64,000 bases of DNA from Hypoxylon rubiginosum. Its lineage: Eukaryota; Ascomycota; Sordariomycetes; Xylariales; Hypoxylaceae. Location of the stretch: assembly GCA_902806565.1 (NCBI GenBank), contig CADCXA010000014.1, positions 62,001 through 126,000 of the forward strand, read 5' to 3'. Every line of letters starts with the position of its first letter. Position 1 is the stretch's first letter. The translations under genes were made by a program, and so were the position numbers. Below the pieces are notes generated by a model. It saw nothing but the letters and a program-made list of their open reading frames with translations. It searched no databases and was not told the DNA's origin. Positions 36,941 to 49,184 of this stretch are shown here, in pieces.

Positions 36941-38350
36941 TTTGAATACGGTTGTGGATAAAGTATATGAGTTTAGATTTATCGATTGAGTAATGTGTGA
37001 TATATGAGGAAGTAGTGTGATTGGAAGCTGTGTTTATGATTTGTGTGATGATGGAGGATATTTTTTCGGTTTAGATGAGTTGATGAAGACCAATACTTAT
37101 ACATTTTTCTCTCATTCATCTTTCTCTCTGACGTTGTTCTCTGTCCTCAAATTTCACTGTCCGTTGATTTGTGTCGATTCCAATATGAAACAATACTGGG
37201 AAGTTGTGTTGATGACGTCTAAGTTACGATGGAGTTTGAATAGATATTCCTTCTCTATTCTTGAAGACACAGGCTGTGAATGAGGCACAGTATAGCCGCA
37301 TGAAACGAACCAATCAATTCTTAATTAGACCGAGAAACGTATTTATTTTAGGATGTGGGGATAAGAGTCCTTCAGATCTGTGCCTCGCACTACCGGGAGC
37401 AGCCCTCCGACGACTGCCGGTCCACCCGTCCCGATTGTTGATCCACCTCGACGTGTGGACCCTGAGAATCAGGGGAATACTAGTAGGGTTGATGAGCATT
37501 AAATCCATCCTAGATAATTTGCCCAAATAGGAGAGTCATTATGTACGCCGTCGAAGGAACATTAAACATGAATCCTGCCGCGGAAGATTTGTATGTGACT
37601 CCCAATTCATTTATACGTGAGAAATACTTTCGCACCTCGTTAAATTAACAAGACCACTTTTCTCTAGAATGATGAACGCACTAGCTCTAGCCCTGGGACT
37701 GGGATCGAGCAACTATCCCCGATATACCCGAGCTGAAAGCCTACTAATAACCTCAAATCATACCGATGACGAGGGTTACCAAAAGTACAAGCTCACTTCT
37801 CCCTATCCACAGCGCATATCATATATAATGCGTCCCAGAAAACCATTTCCCTATTTTTAACATTCCTGAAAATAGGTTTGGATAAGAATTAACTTGACTA
37901 ATACATCTGATCGACGAAACCCTAGTTGCCACGATGTCTATCATAGACGGCGCAGTTAAGCATCCATGTGTGTAGTCTTCTTATTAGTGACGAATTTGGG
38001 TCGGTAGTTTGATCACGCCTGAGATATGTTCCTAGCTGCATAATCTACAGCACAGCTGTATCAGCGATCTCTAGTATTACTGGCGTTATTCTCAAGTAGG
38101 AACAGTTATCTTGGGTACCTGGTAGACAAGGCACACTGATACTATAGCCTTTTTTGAGACTGAATATGAGATAAAACAGGTTTGATACTGTATACACGAT
38201 GATAGGCAAAGACGGAGTTCTAGAATACATCTTGAGGTTACATTTGCCAGACAAGAAAATAAGGATACAGTCTTTCTAAGAAATAGCTAAAACTACGTCG
38301 AAATAATAGGAAACAATAGATACAGAGCCACTAATATTTCTTGAGAACGC
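36941..38350. other. intergenic
   Basis: Spacer between two minus-strand secreted-protein genes. No convincing frame; those at 37017-37283, 37261-37530 and 37669-37860 have no features. Confidence 0.5.
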
Positions 38351-39324
38351 TTACTTACTACACTGGCTCACAGTCTCAGCATTCTCACCAAATCCGCCGC
38401 TCTCAGGGATGATGCGAAACTGGATTCTCCCAATGCCTCCAAAATCAATCAGCCCAATGTAGTCGCCAATGTTATGGTCGGACTCTACACGACTCTGCCA
38501 GTCATTCTGAACGGCCTCGGCCAAGCCAGTCATGGCTGGCCGAGGGGGCACGCCGTTACGGGAAGAAACCTAGCTCGGTGCCAAAAGTCAGTTACGAGCA
38601 TGTCTCGGTAAGTAGTTGTCCTGGGCTGGACTCTTACCTCCCAAGCAGTCTTGTATCCCGCAGTGCCTGCGCGGCGCCCCAAGTGATCCTCGATGTACGG
38701 GATAGCCCGTATGTCGCCACTACCATCATTACGCGAATAGATGTGAAAGTCGGTGGTGAAGTCTTGGTCTCGCTCGCGCACGCCTCTCACCTCCACGAAG
38801 TGACCACTACCGTCGCCCTTGATATAGGCTTCGCGGCGGTCCATCAGGGGCTGAACTGAGACATCCTCGAACTCGACTCCCCTACTCCGCAAGTAGTCTC
38901 CGATTTGTTCGTGAAATAGACTACGCTTGCTCGACGTGGCAGAAGTAGCACCATCCTCAGGGGGGTTCAAGTCAATGAATCCGTGAATAATCGCGAGACT
39001 GATACTGCTCCCGATAGATATGGCTGCAAATTTGCAGTCCACAGACTCCGGCTTGAATGTTTTGCAGATGCTGAAGGCTGTCGTGCTTGGCAGCACGACC
39101 TTTTTGCCAACCGCGACAACTTGGCTGGCGAAGAAGGGATAGTTGTCAATTCCTTTGAGTATTTGATTGATCAACTCGTTACAATCGACTTGGACAGTGA
39201 AGGCCTTCTTCTGCAATTGGGGCTCGATGTCAGTGGTAGCAGTGGGCCCGCTGACAGGCGTCGCCGATGCACGGCTGAGCTGCCAGTGGAACACAACAAG
39301 TTGAAAGAAGATAGAAGCCTTCAT
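38351..39324 (-). CDS. secreted hypothetical protein
   Basis: Join (transcript order) 39324..38638, 38569..38351 (301 aa). Hydrophobic N-terminus with signal-peptide character, cut expected near SRASA (about residue 21). Four cysteines, three in the first third and one five residues from the end (VSQCSK). A central hydrophobic stretch (AISIGSSISLAIIHGFI) is followed by SSKR. The two exons join in frame as GYKTAWE/VSSRNG. The C-terminus (TGLAEAVQNDWQSRVESDH) is helical. The short hydrophobic middle next to a dibasic SSKR could mark processing. I do not recognise the family. Confidence 0.72.
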
Positions 39325-40396
39325 GGTTGAGGTCAAAAACGGCAAACTAAAATTCTGGAAATATTTGGTTTCGTATGTAGATCGAGGGATTTGCTGTATA
39401 TCAAAGTGCGTGATGTAAGAGGTTATCGAAACTCGAAGAACATTGAAGTTTATGCTGCCATGGTACACCTTTATGAAAAGGGACACTTAAGTCCTATACT
39501 AAGCATTTTACTATATTACGAGGGCCTCGTAGATCGTTGACAACGTTCAAGGATCAGGCACTACACGTGCTCTCAGCTCTCGTCGAGATCAGCTTCACGG
39601 TACTTACCGTAGTTGAGACCGCCCTGTTCCTGAATGTCGATTACGCCTTACGTAGCTTGGTTTATTTCCTCGGGAATCCAATACTAGGTCAGTGGCAATT
39701 TTCCAAATTTAGAGATTGGTAAAAACCTAGGCGAATGATGATGATCAACTAACACGGCAGTGCACAAAGCAGGGAGGTCTTAGTCTATGTAGTTTCATGT
39801 TTCCATGAGGTAATCACTCTGACGAAAGTATAGTATAGAATATTAAATGAATAGGTAGATCAGCTATAAAGGATTTTTTAAAGTCCATCGACATACGCCT
39901 TTGCTGGCGGTCCTGTTGCGGCACAGTCACTCAGCTGTGGGTATAGCGCCCATTCCTTTTTCAGGTTCGGGACCAGTTCCGATACAAATCCACTTCAAAA
40001 AATATCCATAGTATCTCAATCAATAACCACGACGTCACAAATCTTCGTCCCTAGCGAGATGAGCCTCATTCTAAAAATATGATAGGTATAGTCATCGTAG
40101 GGCAAAGCAGACCTAAGGAAAGGATGATGTGATGTGAATAACACACAATCAAGGTGGATATGGGTGGAAACGACAAGCCGATGAATCTTTAATTCAAAGA
40201 TATGACGTTTCATTCGAGGAAATGTTGACTGCTATCGAGTATAAGTATTGAGTTTTGTATCCCCAGAAGAGAAACATTTTATATTCATCATCAAACACAA
40301 GCAAGATAAACATCAATCATATATTACCCACCTATCTTAAAAGCCTTTCCGAATCCAATACCATTTTTATAACCACCGATAACTCACAACGTCAAA
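39325..40396. other. intergenic, divergent promoters of two secreted-protein genes
   Basis: No supported gene. The frame at 39537-39722 looks accidental. Confidence 0.5.
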
Positions 40397-40807
40397 ATGA
40401 AGACTTCTTTCGTTCTCGCCGCCATCGCCACCGTTGTCTCCATGACCGGAGCAACTCAATCCGTGGACGACCTATTCAAGGCCCTGAAGCATGACCCCCA
40501 CGGCTACTCGGGGCTCACCGAGGACGGCAAGGTGGTGTCGTACGACAAGGACAAGAACATCATCGACTCCAAGCAGGCCGACCCGCTGGCCGTCGAGGAG
40601 TACAAGAAGAAGTGGGGGCAGGACGCGGACCCGCTCGCCGACTCCCGCACCAGCGCCCGCCGGAGCGACGAGGAGCTCATGGGCCTCGCTAAGCGGCTCG
40701 TCTGCAACGAACAGCCATGCGACGACGATCTCGACTGCCAGTATCTCAACTGCTATGGCGGATGCCGTATTCCTCCATTTATCGGCAAGCTGCGCTGCTA
40801 CCCTTAG
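40397..40807 (+). CDS. secreted pro-peptide with six-cysteine C-terminal domain
   Basis: Single exon, 136 aa. Signal peptide about 1-19. Residues 20-98 are a hydrophilic, Asp/Lys-rich, cysteine-free pro-region. LAKR at 97-100 is a Kex2-type dibasic site. The remaining 36 residues hold all six cysteines (103, 108, 114, 119, 123, 134; spacing C-x4-C-x5-C-x4-C-x3-C-x10-C). This is the architecture of fungal secreted cystine-stabilised peptides, processed in the Golgi. Function unknown: defence-like peptide, effector or signalling peptide are all possible. The pro-region is G+C rich (about 40485-40690) while the flanks are A+T rich. Confidence 0.8.
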   Translation: MKTSFVLAAIATVVSMTGATQSVDDLFKALKHDPHGYSGLTEDGKVVSYDKDKNIIDSKQADPLAVEEYKKKWGQDADPLADSRTSARRSDEELMGLAKRLVCNEQPCDDDLDCQYLNCYGGCRIPPFIGKLRCYP

Positions 40808-41791
40808 ATGGTTTACGCTGGGATAGAGAAATCGGTGGAGCTTCGAGAACTACCTCGAATTCGAGGCAGTTTCATTGTATAACACCGTGTAACATGGGGA
40901 AAAGTCGCATTCGCGATGCTCGCTTCTATGTATTGTTGGCTGGTTTTTGCTTTTTATGTATCTGTATCTAGAATATACGCTCGTTATGACTCGTTTTACA
41001 ATTAAAGAGGTAGAAGCTATAAATCGAAATATCGCTTGTCAACTACTGTGCCATTCTTATGAGCTTATTAAAAATTGAAATTTCATACCTGCCTCCTATG
41101 GTTTGCTGTCGTCTTACATAAGCAGCCCCTGAGTCGTCTGAGAGCACACGTTTTGAATAACCAAACCGCCTCATTAGAATTCAACAATACGGCAAACAGC
41201 TTCTAAACAATCCATCAGCTAGTAAGTTGAATTATTTCGAGGAATTGCTAGGGTCCTCTGCGATTAATATTGGCGACAGTGGAATAGCCGGACAATCGCT
41301 ACCGCTAGCTGACCCGTAGTCCGGGCGGGTCCGAAGTCCGAAAAGTGCGAATTAGCCCGCTGCTGACTTATTCTCAGCACGCCGATGACAGAGACGACGA
41401 TGACGAGCTGCCGAAACACAAGTGCCGTAACTTCGGCCTTCGCGTTTAGCGCCGGCAGCACTACGCCTCGGCGTGTCAGCCGTTGGTTAGGGATATTTTA
41501 TTCATGGCATTTTCTTATTCGCTCGCGCAAACTCGCGAAACATCAATTAGACGCGACCCCTGCTGTCGTGCCGCACGCTAGCCTCAGCTGAACCACAGAT
41601 GCGCGAGAGCTATTTTAGGTGAGCTGCTTTATTTAAGAGAGCTGATACCTACCGACTTCATTCATTTGCTCGTATCGCGATACTTCACAAACTCGCTTTG
41701 CCCTTTGTAGAGCCACAATTGTCTCAGCTCAAGACTAAGGGTCAATCACGGACTTAAGCCGATTGCGCATTAGGGATCCTACTTCGTCGCC
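40808..41791. other. intergenic
   Basis: Nothing recognised. Confidence 0.5.
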
Positions 41792-42826
41792 ATGAACGCA
41801 CAAGATACTAGCAAGCAGCCGGAGGTAACAGTCTTCCGGGGGTGGAAAGAGACCGGGAAGTACGTGTGGTCCCCATATGTGGTCAAACTCGAAACACGGC
41901 TGCGCTTCGCGGGTGTACGGTACACGACCGACGTCGGGGGGCTCAAGGCAGCGCCAAGGGGCAAGATCCCGTACATAGAGTTCCGCGACTCGTCTTCCGC
42001 TTCTCCTCTACTACTTAGCGACTCCAGCCTGATCATCCAGAACCTGACCGAACGCGGCACTCTTCCGGATCTCAATGGGAGGCTCGGGCCGGCGGAGCGG
42101 TCGCATGATATGGCGCTGCGAGCTCTGCTAGAGGATAAGCTGTCTTTCTACCACGTGAGTCTAACCCGTTTTTTCTTCTTCTTCTTTTGGCTTCGAGCTT
42201 CTCTTATGTCTAACGTGAAATAGGCTTGGGAGCGTTGGACCCGAAACTACTGCACGATGCGAGACCACGCCTTATGGTCGATACCATATCCCGTGCGTGT
42301 AATCGTCGGCTTGCTCGTCCACCGCAACATCACCGCGACGCTGCACGGGCAAGGCACCGGCCGGTTCACGGCTGAAGAGATCGCTGCGTTCCGCCTCGAG
42401 ATTTGGGAAGGATTGAGTGCATTGCGTAAGTAGCGACTATGAGCCCCTTATTCATACTCCACTCGGGAGTGATGTCTCGCCGCAGCAAGTCCCGAAGCAT
42501 TGATAAATGCTAACTAAGTTACAGTAGTGGCGTCGCGATCTAGCAGCAAGGGTGGCGACGACGAACCTTTCTGGGCTTTAGGAGGAAGTCATCCAACCGA
42601 GGCGGATGCGTCCCTATTCGCATTCGTCATTTCAGTTTTGATATCCACTGCGTGAGTGATGAGTCCCCCCTTCCCATGGTTTCTAAGCGAGATAGTGGCA
42701 AGGTAGCTAACAATAACTAGCTCTCCCGACTCCCAGAAAGTAGTCAAGAGTTTTCCCATTCTCCTGGATTATGCGAATCGCATCCACGATCGATACTTTC
42801 CGGATTACGAGAAATGGACCCTATGA
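41792..42826 (+). CDS. FAXC/metaxin-type GST-fold protein
   Basis: Join 41792..42154, 42224..42425, 42525..42651, 42721..42826 (265 aa). Begins with VTVFRGWKETGKYVWSPYVV and LRFAGVRYTTDVG, then RGKIPYIEF and SDSSLIIQNL: the thioredoxin-like half of the FAXC (failed axon connections) GST family. The C-terminal helical half has ERWTRNYCTMRDHALW, LGGSHPTEADASLFAFVISVL and a FPDYEKW end. Members are widespread in fungi and lack a proven substrate; some relate to mitochondrial import proteins (metaxin, Tom37). No signal peptide. All four exons join in frame with GT...AG introns. Confidence 0.85.
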
Positions 42827-43152
42827 TTCAACTGGTGGTTTCGATTGGAAGGATTTAGCTTCGAGCGTAGTGTTGGAACTTGGAATTGTTAGGGGCGCAT
42901 TGGTGATACCCTCAATCTTATAAAATTTCTCGCAATCATATAAACGATAATACTCGTAAACTGTTACGGTAGTAGTATGTGGATCATAGCTCTTTTCAGC
43001 CTGGACAATCACTTTGGACCTACTATCATATAATAGACGTTTATTGATAACGCACAGTAACATTCCGATACTAGTCTTCCCTTAATAATACTCTCGGTTT
43101 TGGCGATAATATCGACTGTGAGATCCAGCATAGAGCAGCCAATACTGAGCCT
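42827..43152. other. intergenic (convergent 3' ends)
   Basis: Nothing recognised. Confidence 0.4.
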
Positions 43153-43768
43153 TCATTCTCCGTGATAGCGCCAGTCGCTACCACCATGATAGTCCCAGTC
43201 GGTATTAAACACTCTTTCGAGACCTTCCTCGTCGTATACCTATACACGTTCATCAGTCATTTACCAGTTGCAAATTCCTGGCAGTCATCTCTCCTTGGGC
43301 GGACTCACCTTCCAAATTACTGTTTCTCCTCCATCGAAAAAATCACGGACAAGGTCTTCCTCCTCAGCCCGGCCCTCCTCCTGAAACTCTTCCAGCATTT
43401 CGACGAGGGACTTTCGTCGGAAGAAAAGATCCCAAGTCCATCCCGGATTATGCGGGTAAACGCACCCGGTACGCTGTCCGGCTGCGATCGCTTAGTACTC
43501 CGAGTTCCAAGGATGGATGCCACTGGGAGACATCGTTATAGGCCAACTCACATGCTACCTCGTTCACAAACCGAGCCAAGGTCGAATTCTCGTTCACGTC
43601 CATACCGTGGACCGCTCCGTAGCTCCCTTCCTTGACATTTATCCACATGGAGCCTCTGTCACGCCATCCTCGCTTGTGCCAACCCGCTCCTCTAACTTTG
43701 CGTTGCGACATGTTCAAAGGGCCGACGCCCCTGACACGCTGTGCTCTGTGGATACGTTGTGGAGGCAT
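43153..43768 (-). CDS. small hypothetical protein, structure uncertain
   Basis: Possible join (transcript order) 43768..43559, 43473..43309, 43239..43153 (153 aa). The last two exons read very protein-like: GCVYPHNPGWTWDLFFRRK, an acidic helix, GGETVIWK, and VYDEEGLERVFNTDWDYHGG to a stop, with a GTGAGT...TATAG intron between. The link to the first part is doubtful: either an 86-bp intron with a GTAGCA donor, or a one-base frameshift near 43474, since the sequence that the intron would remove also looks coding. No family recognised. Confidence 0.4.
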
Positions 43769-44392
43769 TTTCCAGATTGTCTACCTAGGTGCGTATTAAT
43801 GTGCGAGATGCGAGTTGAGTTCGAGGTGGTAAGTTGAAAGTTGTCAATTGATTAGGAGCGAGCGTGTAGCAGGTATGTATATCGACATGACCTGAGAAAA
43901 CAGGAAAAGAAAACACTCTAAATGGACACCGGGTATCTTGGGTCTTTAGTCTTCGTCTAGTCGCCCCCGCCCACCTCACTATTCGCTATCTATTTCGAGC
44001 ACGGTCCCGTGTCCCGTCCCGTCCCGTCTCGTTTCTCGTATCACAACAATAATTGGCGCCGAAGGCACCCCCTGTTCGTTTGATTCAGACAGCCACAAGG
44101 CAAGAGATAACGAATGTAGAAGTACAAGTACATTTCAAAGTATGTGGGCATCAATTTTAAAACATCTCTCAACTACCTGTCGATTAAAGTTCTCCGATGC
44201 AGAATGCCGCGTACCGGCGCCACGGTTCAGGGACTTGAAACCCCGGTCTCAACGTGGCGTACCCTGCACGCAATAATAACCCCTGCCGCACCCCCCTTTC
44301 CCCTGTTGATCTGCCTCGGTTTTCCTTTTTCCTACGCCTTCCTCCAAATTCCTTCAAATTCCAGCCTTCATTCCCCAACCCCCCACGGCCGG
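43769..44392. other. intergenic
   Basis: Includes a short GTCCC/GTCTC-rich repeat near 44005-44035. No gene seen. Confidence 0.4.
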
Positions 44393-44888
44393 TTATTCGT
44401 CTCCGGGTAGCCGCAGAACTTGCTTCGCTGGCGCTACCGCCCTTGGGAAGGCTCCAATTGGCTCCAAGTCCCTGTTTATCATGACGCCACTGCTGAATCT
44501 GGTCGCAGAATTGTATCTGTATCCGCTGAAGATGTGGCCCGTGCTCACCGAGACGGCGAAGCCCGCCCAATCGCCTTCTGCGATGTAGTGGTCGTGGAAT
44601 CCCAGGATGGCGTCGTCATCGCTGTCCCAGACGGGACACATGCTGTCGCCCGGCCGCTCTCTCGCGCTCTCGTCGTCGTCACCTCTACTTCCTTCCTCCT
44701 GGCCCATGAACGTCCAGTTGTACACCACGAAGACGCACTCCGCCGGCGACCCGTCTAGCATCCGCGGCTCGGGCCGGATGGACTTCATCACGACGTTCCC
44801 CTCCATGTTCTTATACCTGAGGCCGTGCAGGTAGCACGTCGACCACCGTATCCGCTCCCGCGACAAGGACAGGCGGGCACTGTCCGGC
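44393..44888 (-). pseudogene. 3' part of the gene split by the hAT insertion
   Basis: Continues the gene whose 5' part is at 49177-49813. From 44880 down to the stop at 44393-44395 the frame is open for about 162 codons (RERIRWSTCYLHGLRYKN near its start, GAFPRAVAPAKQVLRLPGDE at its end). It has no ATG near its 5' side, as expected for a C-terminal half. Content includes an acidic EEGSRGDDDES run and many aromatics. Coding G+C is high and ends abruptly at the transposon edge. Family not recognised. Confidence 0.8.
44881..44888. repeat. target site duplication, left copy
   Basis: TGTCCGGC, directly repeated at 49177-49184 as CGTCCGGC. Eight bases is the size made by hAT transposases. The one difference is a C/T transition, which RIP spilling over the edge would explain. 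Confidence 0.85.
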
Positions 44889-47800
44889 CAGCGGTTAAAT
44901 CAAATCAATCATATAATTGGTTTAATTAACAATTAACTTAATATAAACCGGTAAATCAAGAAATTTTAGAAATTTAGTTAGCTTAATTAAAAAATTTTTT
45001 TAATTAATTATATAATAAGTTAAAAAAAGCTATAATAAACTTATTTATTATTTAATTTAATATAAATATTATAAGTTTTAAAACTAATATATTATATAAT
45101 TTTTACTTTATTTTTTATATAATTAATAACTTAATAAAATAAAAATATTTAATTAAATATTATATTTAAAAAACCTAAAAAATAAAATAATTAATATATA
45201 TTAAATTTTAATTTTTATTTAATTTATTTATATATTATATATTATTTAAATATTTTAAATATATTATTTAAATATTAAAAATATATTTATTATATATATA
45301 ACTTTTAAATTTATTTAAATATTTAATAATATAATTAATAAAAATTATTATATATTAATTTTTTTTATAATTTTATATAAACTTTAATTATTTATAAAAT
45401 TTTATAATAACTAACGTTTTTTTTTAATTTAATAATAATTAAACTTTATTATAATATATAATTATTTAATAATAAATATTTAATTAAAAAACCACGCTTT
45501 TAAAAAATATTATATAATAAATTTTATTATATATTATTATTAAAAAATATAAATATATTATAAATATTTAATTTTAAATAAACGTAAATTTAAATATTTT
45601 TAATTATAAAAATTATTTTATTTTTATTATAAATAAAATTAATAAAAATAAAAACATTTAATTAAAAAAAAAAAATAAAATATAATTTTATTATTATTAT
45701 AATAAATAAAATAAAATCAAAATATTTTAAAACATTTTAACTTTAATTATATAAATTTACCTTATAATTAAATCTTAAATTAATTATAATATAATTTTAT
45801 TAAGTAAAAATAATAAATATTTAAATATTAAAAATATTAATTTATAATTAAATCCAGGAATTAAGAAGTAATTATAAAGTTAAATAAAACGTTATTTTAT
45901 ATTATATATAATTATAAATTTTAAAAAGTTTTTAGTTTAAATTATTAGTATTTATAATATCTTTTTTAATATAATAATTAAAATTAAAATTAAAAAACTA
46001 TTTATTTTTTTTAATATTTAATTAGCTAAGAATTTATTCTTAGGTTTAAATAATATAATTAATAACTGGTTAATTAAAACTTTTAAATTAAATTATATAG
46101 TTATTATTTAATAATTTTATTAATATATTATCTTAAAAATCCACTTATTTTTTAATATATAAATATCTTTTAATAAAAAAATAATAATAATAATAATAAC
46201 TTATTATATTAATAAAAAATAATAATAATAAACATATTTAATTACCTTAAAATATATTATAAAAAATTATATAAATAAAAATATAATAACTTATTTAATT
46301 AAAATTATTAAATTATATAATATTAAAAATAAATTTAGTAATTTTATATTAAATAATATTAATAATTAATAAATATTTAATATTTTAAATATAATATTAT
46401 TAATTTATTATAATTAATAATAAGGTTTTTAAAGGTTTATTTTATTATTTTAACCTAGATTTTAATAATTTTAAATTAGTTGTTAAAAATTATTAAATTT
46501 ATTATTATAATTATATATTAAATATTATAATATTTTTTTTTATATAAATTAAAGAAAATATTAACTAAGTTATTATAATATTAATTATTAAAAAAACTTA
46601 TTATATATTAAAATTTATTTATAAAACTTTATAATAATAATTAATATTTTATAAATTTATTAAATTAAATTATTTAATTAATAATAATATAAATATATAT
46701 ATTTTTATTTTTAAAAATGTTATTAAATTTATTAATAATATTAATTTTAATAAGTTTATTATATTTATAAAAGATGTTATTTTAAATAAGTTATTAGAAT
46801 TTATTTAAAATAAATAAAATTTAAAAAAAGATGTTTTAAAAATATAAAATAAAAAAATAATAAAAATATATAATAATATTAAATGAAATTTTATATTTAT
46901 TAAAGTTAATAGTTTTTTAATTTTTAAAGAAATTATAAATAATTTTTATTATAAATATTATTATATAAAAAATGTTAATTTAAGGATTTTAAATAATTAT
47001 AAAATAATAATTAAAAATTAAATATATTTTAAAAAAATATATAATATATTTTAGTTATTTAAGTTTATTATATTATAATATAAAAATAACGGCGTTAAAA
47101 TTTAAAATATAATAACTTTAATATAAAAAATTAAAAAGTATTTTTATAAATATTTAACTAAATATAATATATTTAAAAAAAATATTAATAATAAGGTATT
47201 TTTATTAATCTTTAATTTGTTAGTTAATATTTATTAATTAATTATAAATTAATTTTAAAAATTATTATTTATAGTAAGTAATTTAATTATAATTTTAATT
47301 TTATTTTTAAATATTAAAATAACAAGTAAACTTAAAAATAAAAAAGTTTATTAAGTAAAAACTTAAAATTAAATATTATTTTTATATTTATAAATAATAA
47401 TATATAATTAATAAAAATAAAATAAATATTATAAATCTTAGTTTTAAAATAATAATAAAAATAAAAGTAAGGTTAATAAAAGTTTATAAAAAAATATAAA
47501 AATATTATATAAAATTTAATAAAACCTTAATATATTAATTAACCATAATATTATATCTAGTTAAAAAACTAAAATATTTTTAAATAAATAATTAAAAATT
47601 AGTTAAAAAAATTAAAAAGATATTATAAAATAAGTAAAAATAATATATTAATTTATTTATAGTAAATACTTTTAATATAACTTATTAATTAAAAATTAAA
47701 AAAAATTAACTGGATTTTATAAAGTTTTAATTAAAATTAATATTTAATATATATAACTTAAATAATAATAATAATAAAAATAATAAGTTTAATAAATATT

Positions 47801-48099
47801 TTATAATATAATAAATTAAATATTTAAAAATATTAAATAACTTATTTAAATAATAGTAAAAAAAGTTAAATTAATTTTTAAAATTTTATTAATTGGTTTT
47901 TAATATTTTATTAATCTTAATAATATTAATTAAATATAAATATATATTTAATTAATATAAGTTAATAATTATATTATAATATAATAATTTAAAAATATTA
48001 ATATTAAAAATATTATAATATATAAAAAATTAATATAAAAATAATATAATAAGATTTTAAAAGATAATAAATAAAATAAAAGCCGTGATAATAAGCTTA

Positions 48100-48165
48100 A
48101 AATTAAAATTAAAATTAAACTTAAACTTAAAATTAAATTTAAACTTAAACTTAAACTTGAACTTA
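48100..48165. repeat. hexamer array, (AAACTT/AAATTA)n
   Basis: About ten six-base units of the form AAACTT or AAAATT/AAATTA in a row, inside the hAT element. Differences between units are C/T changes, so the array was probably uniform before RIP. Confidence 0.7.
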
Positions 48166-48448
48166 TTAATAAAATTAATAATAGTTTTATATAAAATAAA
48201 TATTAATAGTAATTATATAATAATAAATTAAAATAATAATATATAATAAAAAAAGATTTTAAGATAATAAAATTTATAATAATTTATAATGTTTTAAATA
48301 AATAAGTAAATTAATAAAAAGAAAAAAAAAAAGTAAAATTAAATATAAAATTTAAAAATAAAAAGTTTTATTTTTATAAATAAATATAATAGTAATTTAT
48401 TTATAAATTAATAATAATATTATAAATTATTAAATTTAAAATAAAAAT

Positions 48449-48653
48449 ATATAATAAAAATATAATTTATTAATTAAATTATTAAACTTAAAAAAAGATT
48501 ATATAATATAATATAATTTATTAAATAAGTTATTAAGCTTAAAAAAAAATTATATAATAAAATATAACTTATTAAATAAGTTATTAAGCTTAAAAAAAAA
48601 TTACGTAGTAAAATATAACTTATTAATTAAATTATTAAATTAAAAAAAAAAAC
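48449..48653. repeat. 51-bp tandem repeat, four copies, inside the hAT element
   Basis: Copies start at about 48449, 48501, 48552 and 48603. Each runs from ATATAATAAAATATAA through TTATTAAATAAG and AAGCTT to a run of A. Copies 2 and 3 are nearly identical. The 51-bp period is a multiple of three. Confidence 0.85.
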
Positions 48654-49176
48654 ATATAATAAAAAATAAATTATTTAATTTAAAATTATAATAAAATTAA
48701 TAGTAAAAATACTTATAATAATTTTTAATATTATAATTAAATTATATATAATAAAAAAACATATAATTTAATAAATAAAAAATATAATAAATTATTTTAT
48801 AAAAAATATATTATAAAAATCTTATATATAAATATATATAAATATATATATAATAAATATATAAAAATATAATAAAAAATAATTTTTAAATAATAAAACT
48901 TATAATAATTCTTAGTGTTTTAATAAATATAAAAAAAAAGGTATAAAAAATAAGGTTAAAAATTTAGTTAAATATCTAATAAAGCTTTTAATATTATAAG
49001 CCTAGGTTAATATATATTTAAAATATAAATCTTAAAAAGCCATTTTATTAGTTAAATATATTAGACTGGTTGTAAATACCTTTAGTTAATTATATATTAT
49101 TTATATATTTAATTTAACTTTATTTAATCCAAATAAAGGTCTTTTAATTAACTTGATTAAATTAATTCAACCGCTG

Positions 49177-49184
49177 CGTCCGGC
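49177..49184. repeat. target site duplication, right copy
   Basis: CGTCCGGC; see the left copy at 44881-44888. Confidence 0.85.

Larger units (their letters stand above)
44889..49176. mobile_element. hAT-family DNA transposon, RIP-degraded, 4288 bp
   Basis: The ends are inverted repeats. Left reads CAGCGGTTAAATCAAATCAA; right, on the complement, reads CAGCGGTTGAATTAATTTAA. Mismatches are mostly C/T or A/G. CAG at the tip plus an 8-bp target duplication is the hAT signature. The interior is nearly all A and T, with hardly any C left outside scattered places, and no transposase frame survives. That is the footprint of repeat-induced point mutation. It includes a 51-bp tandem repeat (48449-48653) and an A/T-converted hexamer array (about 48100-48165). 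The size fits an autonomous element. It cuts a host gene exactly. I found no sign of a second, nested element, but A+T saturation would hide one. Confidence 0.88.

Noticed and set aside
43162..43635. 157-codon plus-strand frame
   Set aside because: Antisense to the better minus-strand exons with consistent introns and aromatic-rich sequence.
44889..49176. Mitochondrial or centromeric DNA insert as source of the A+T block
   Set aside because: Terminal inverted repeats and an 8-bp target duplication mark a hAT transposon; no mitochondrial genes or tRNAs seen.
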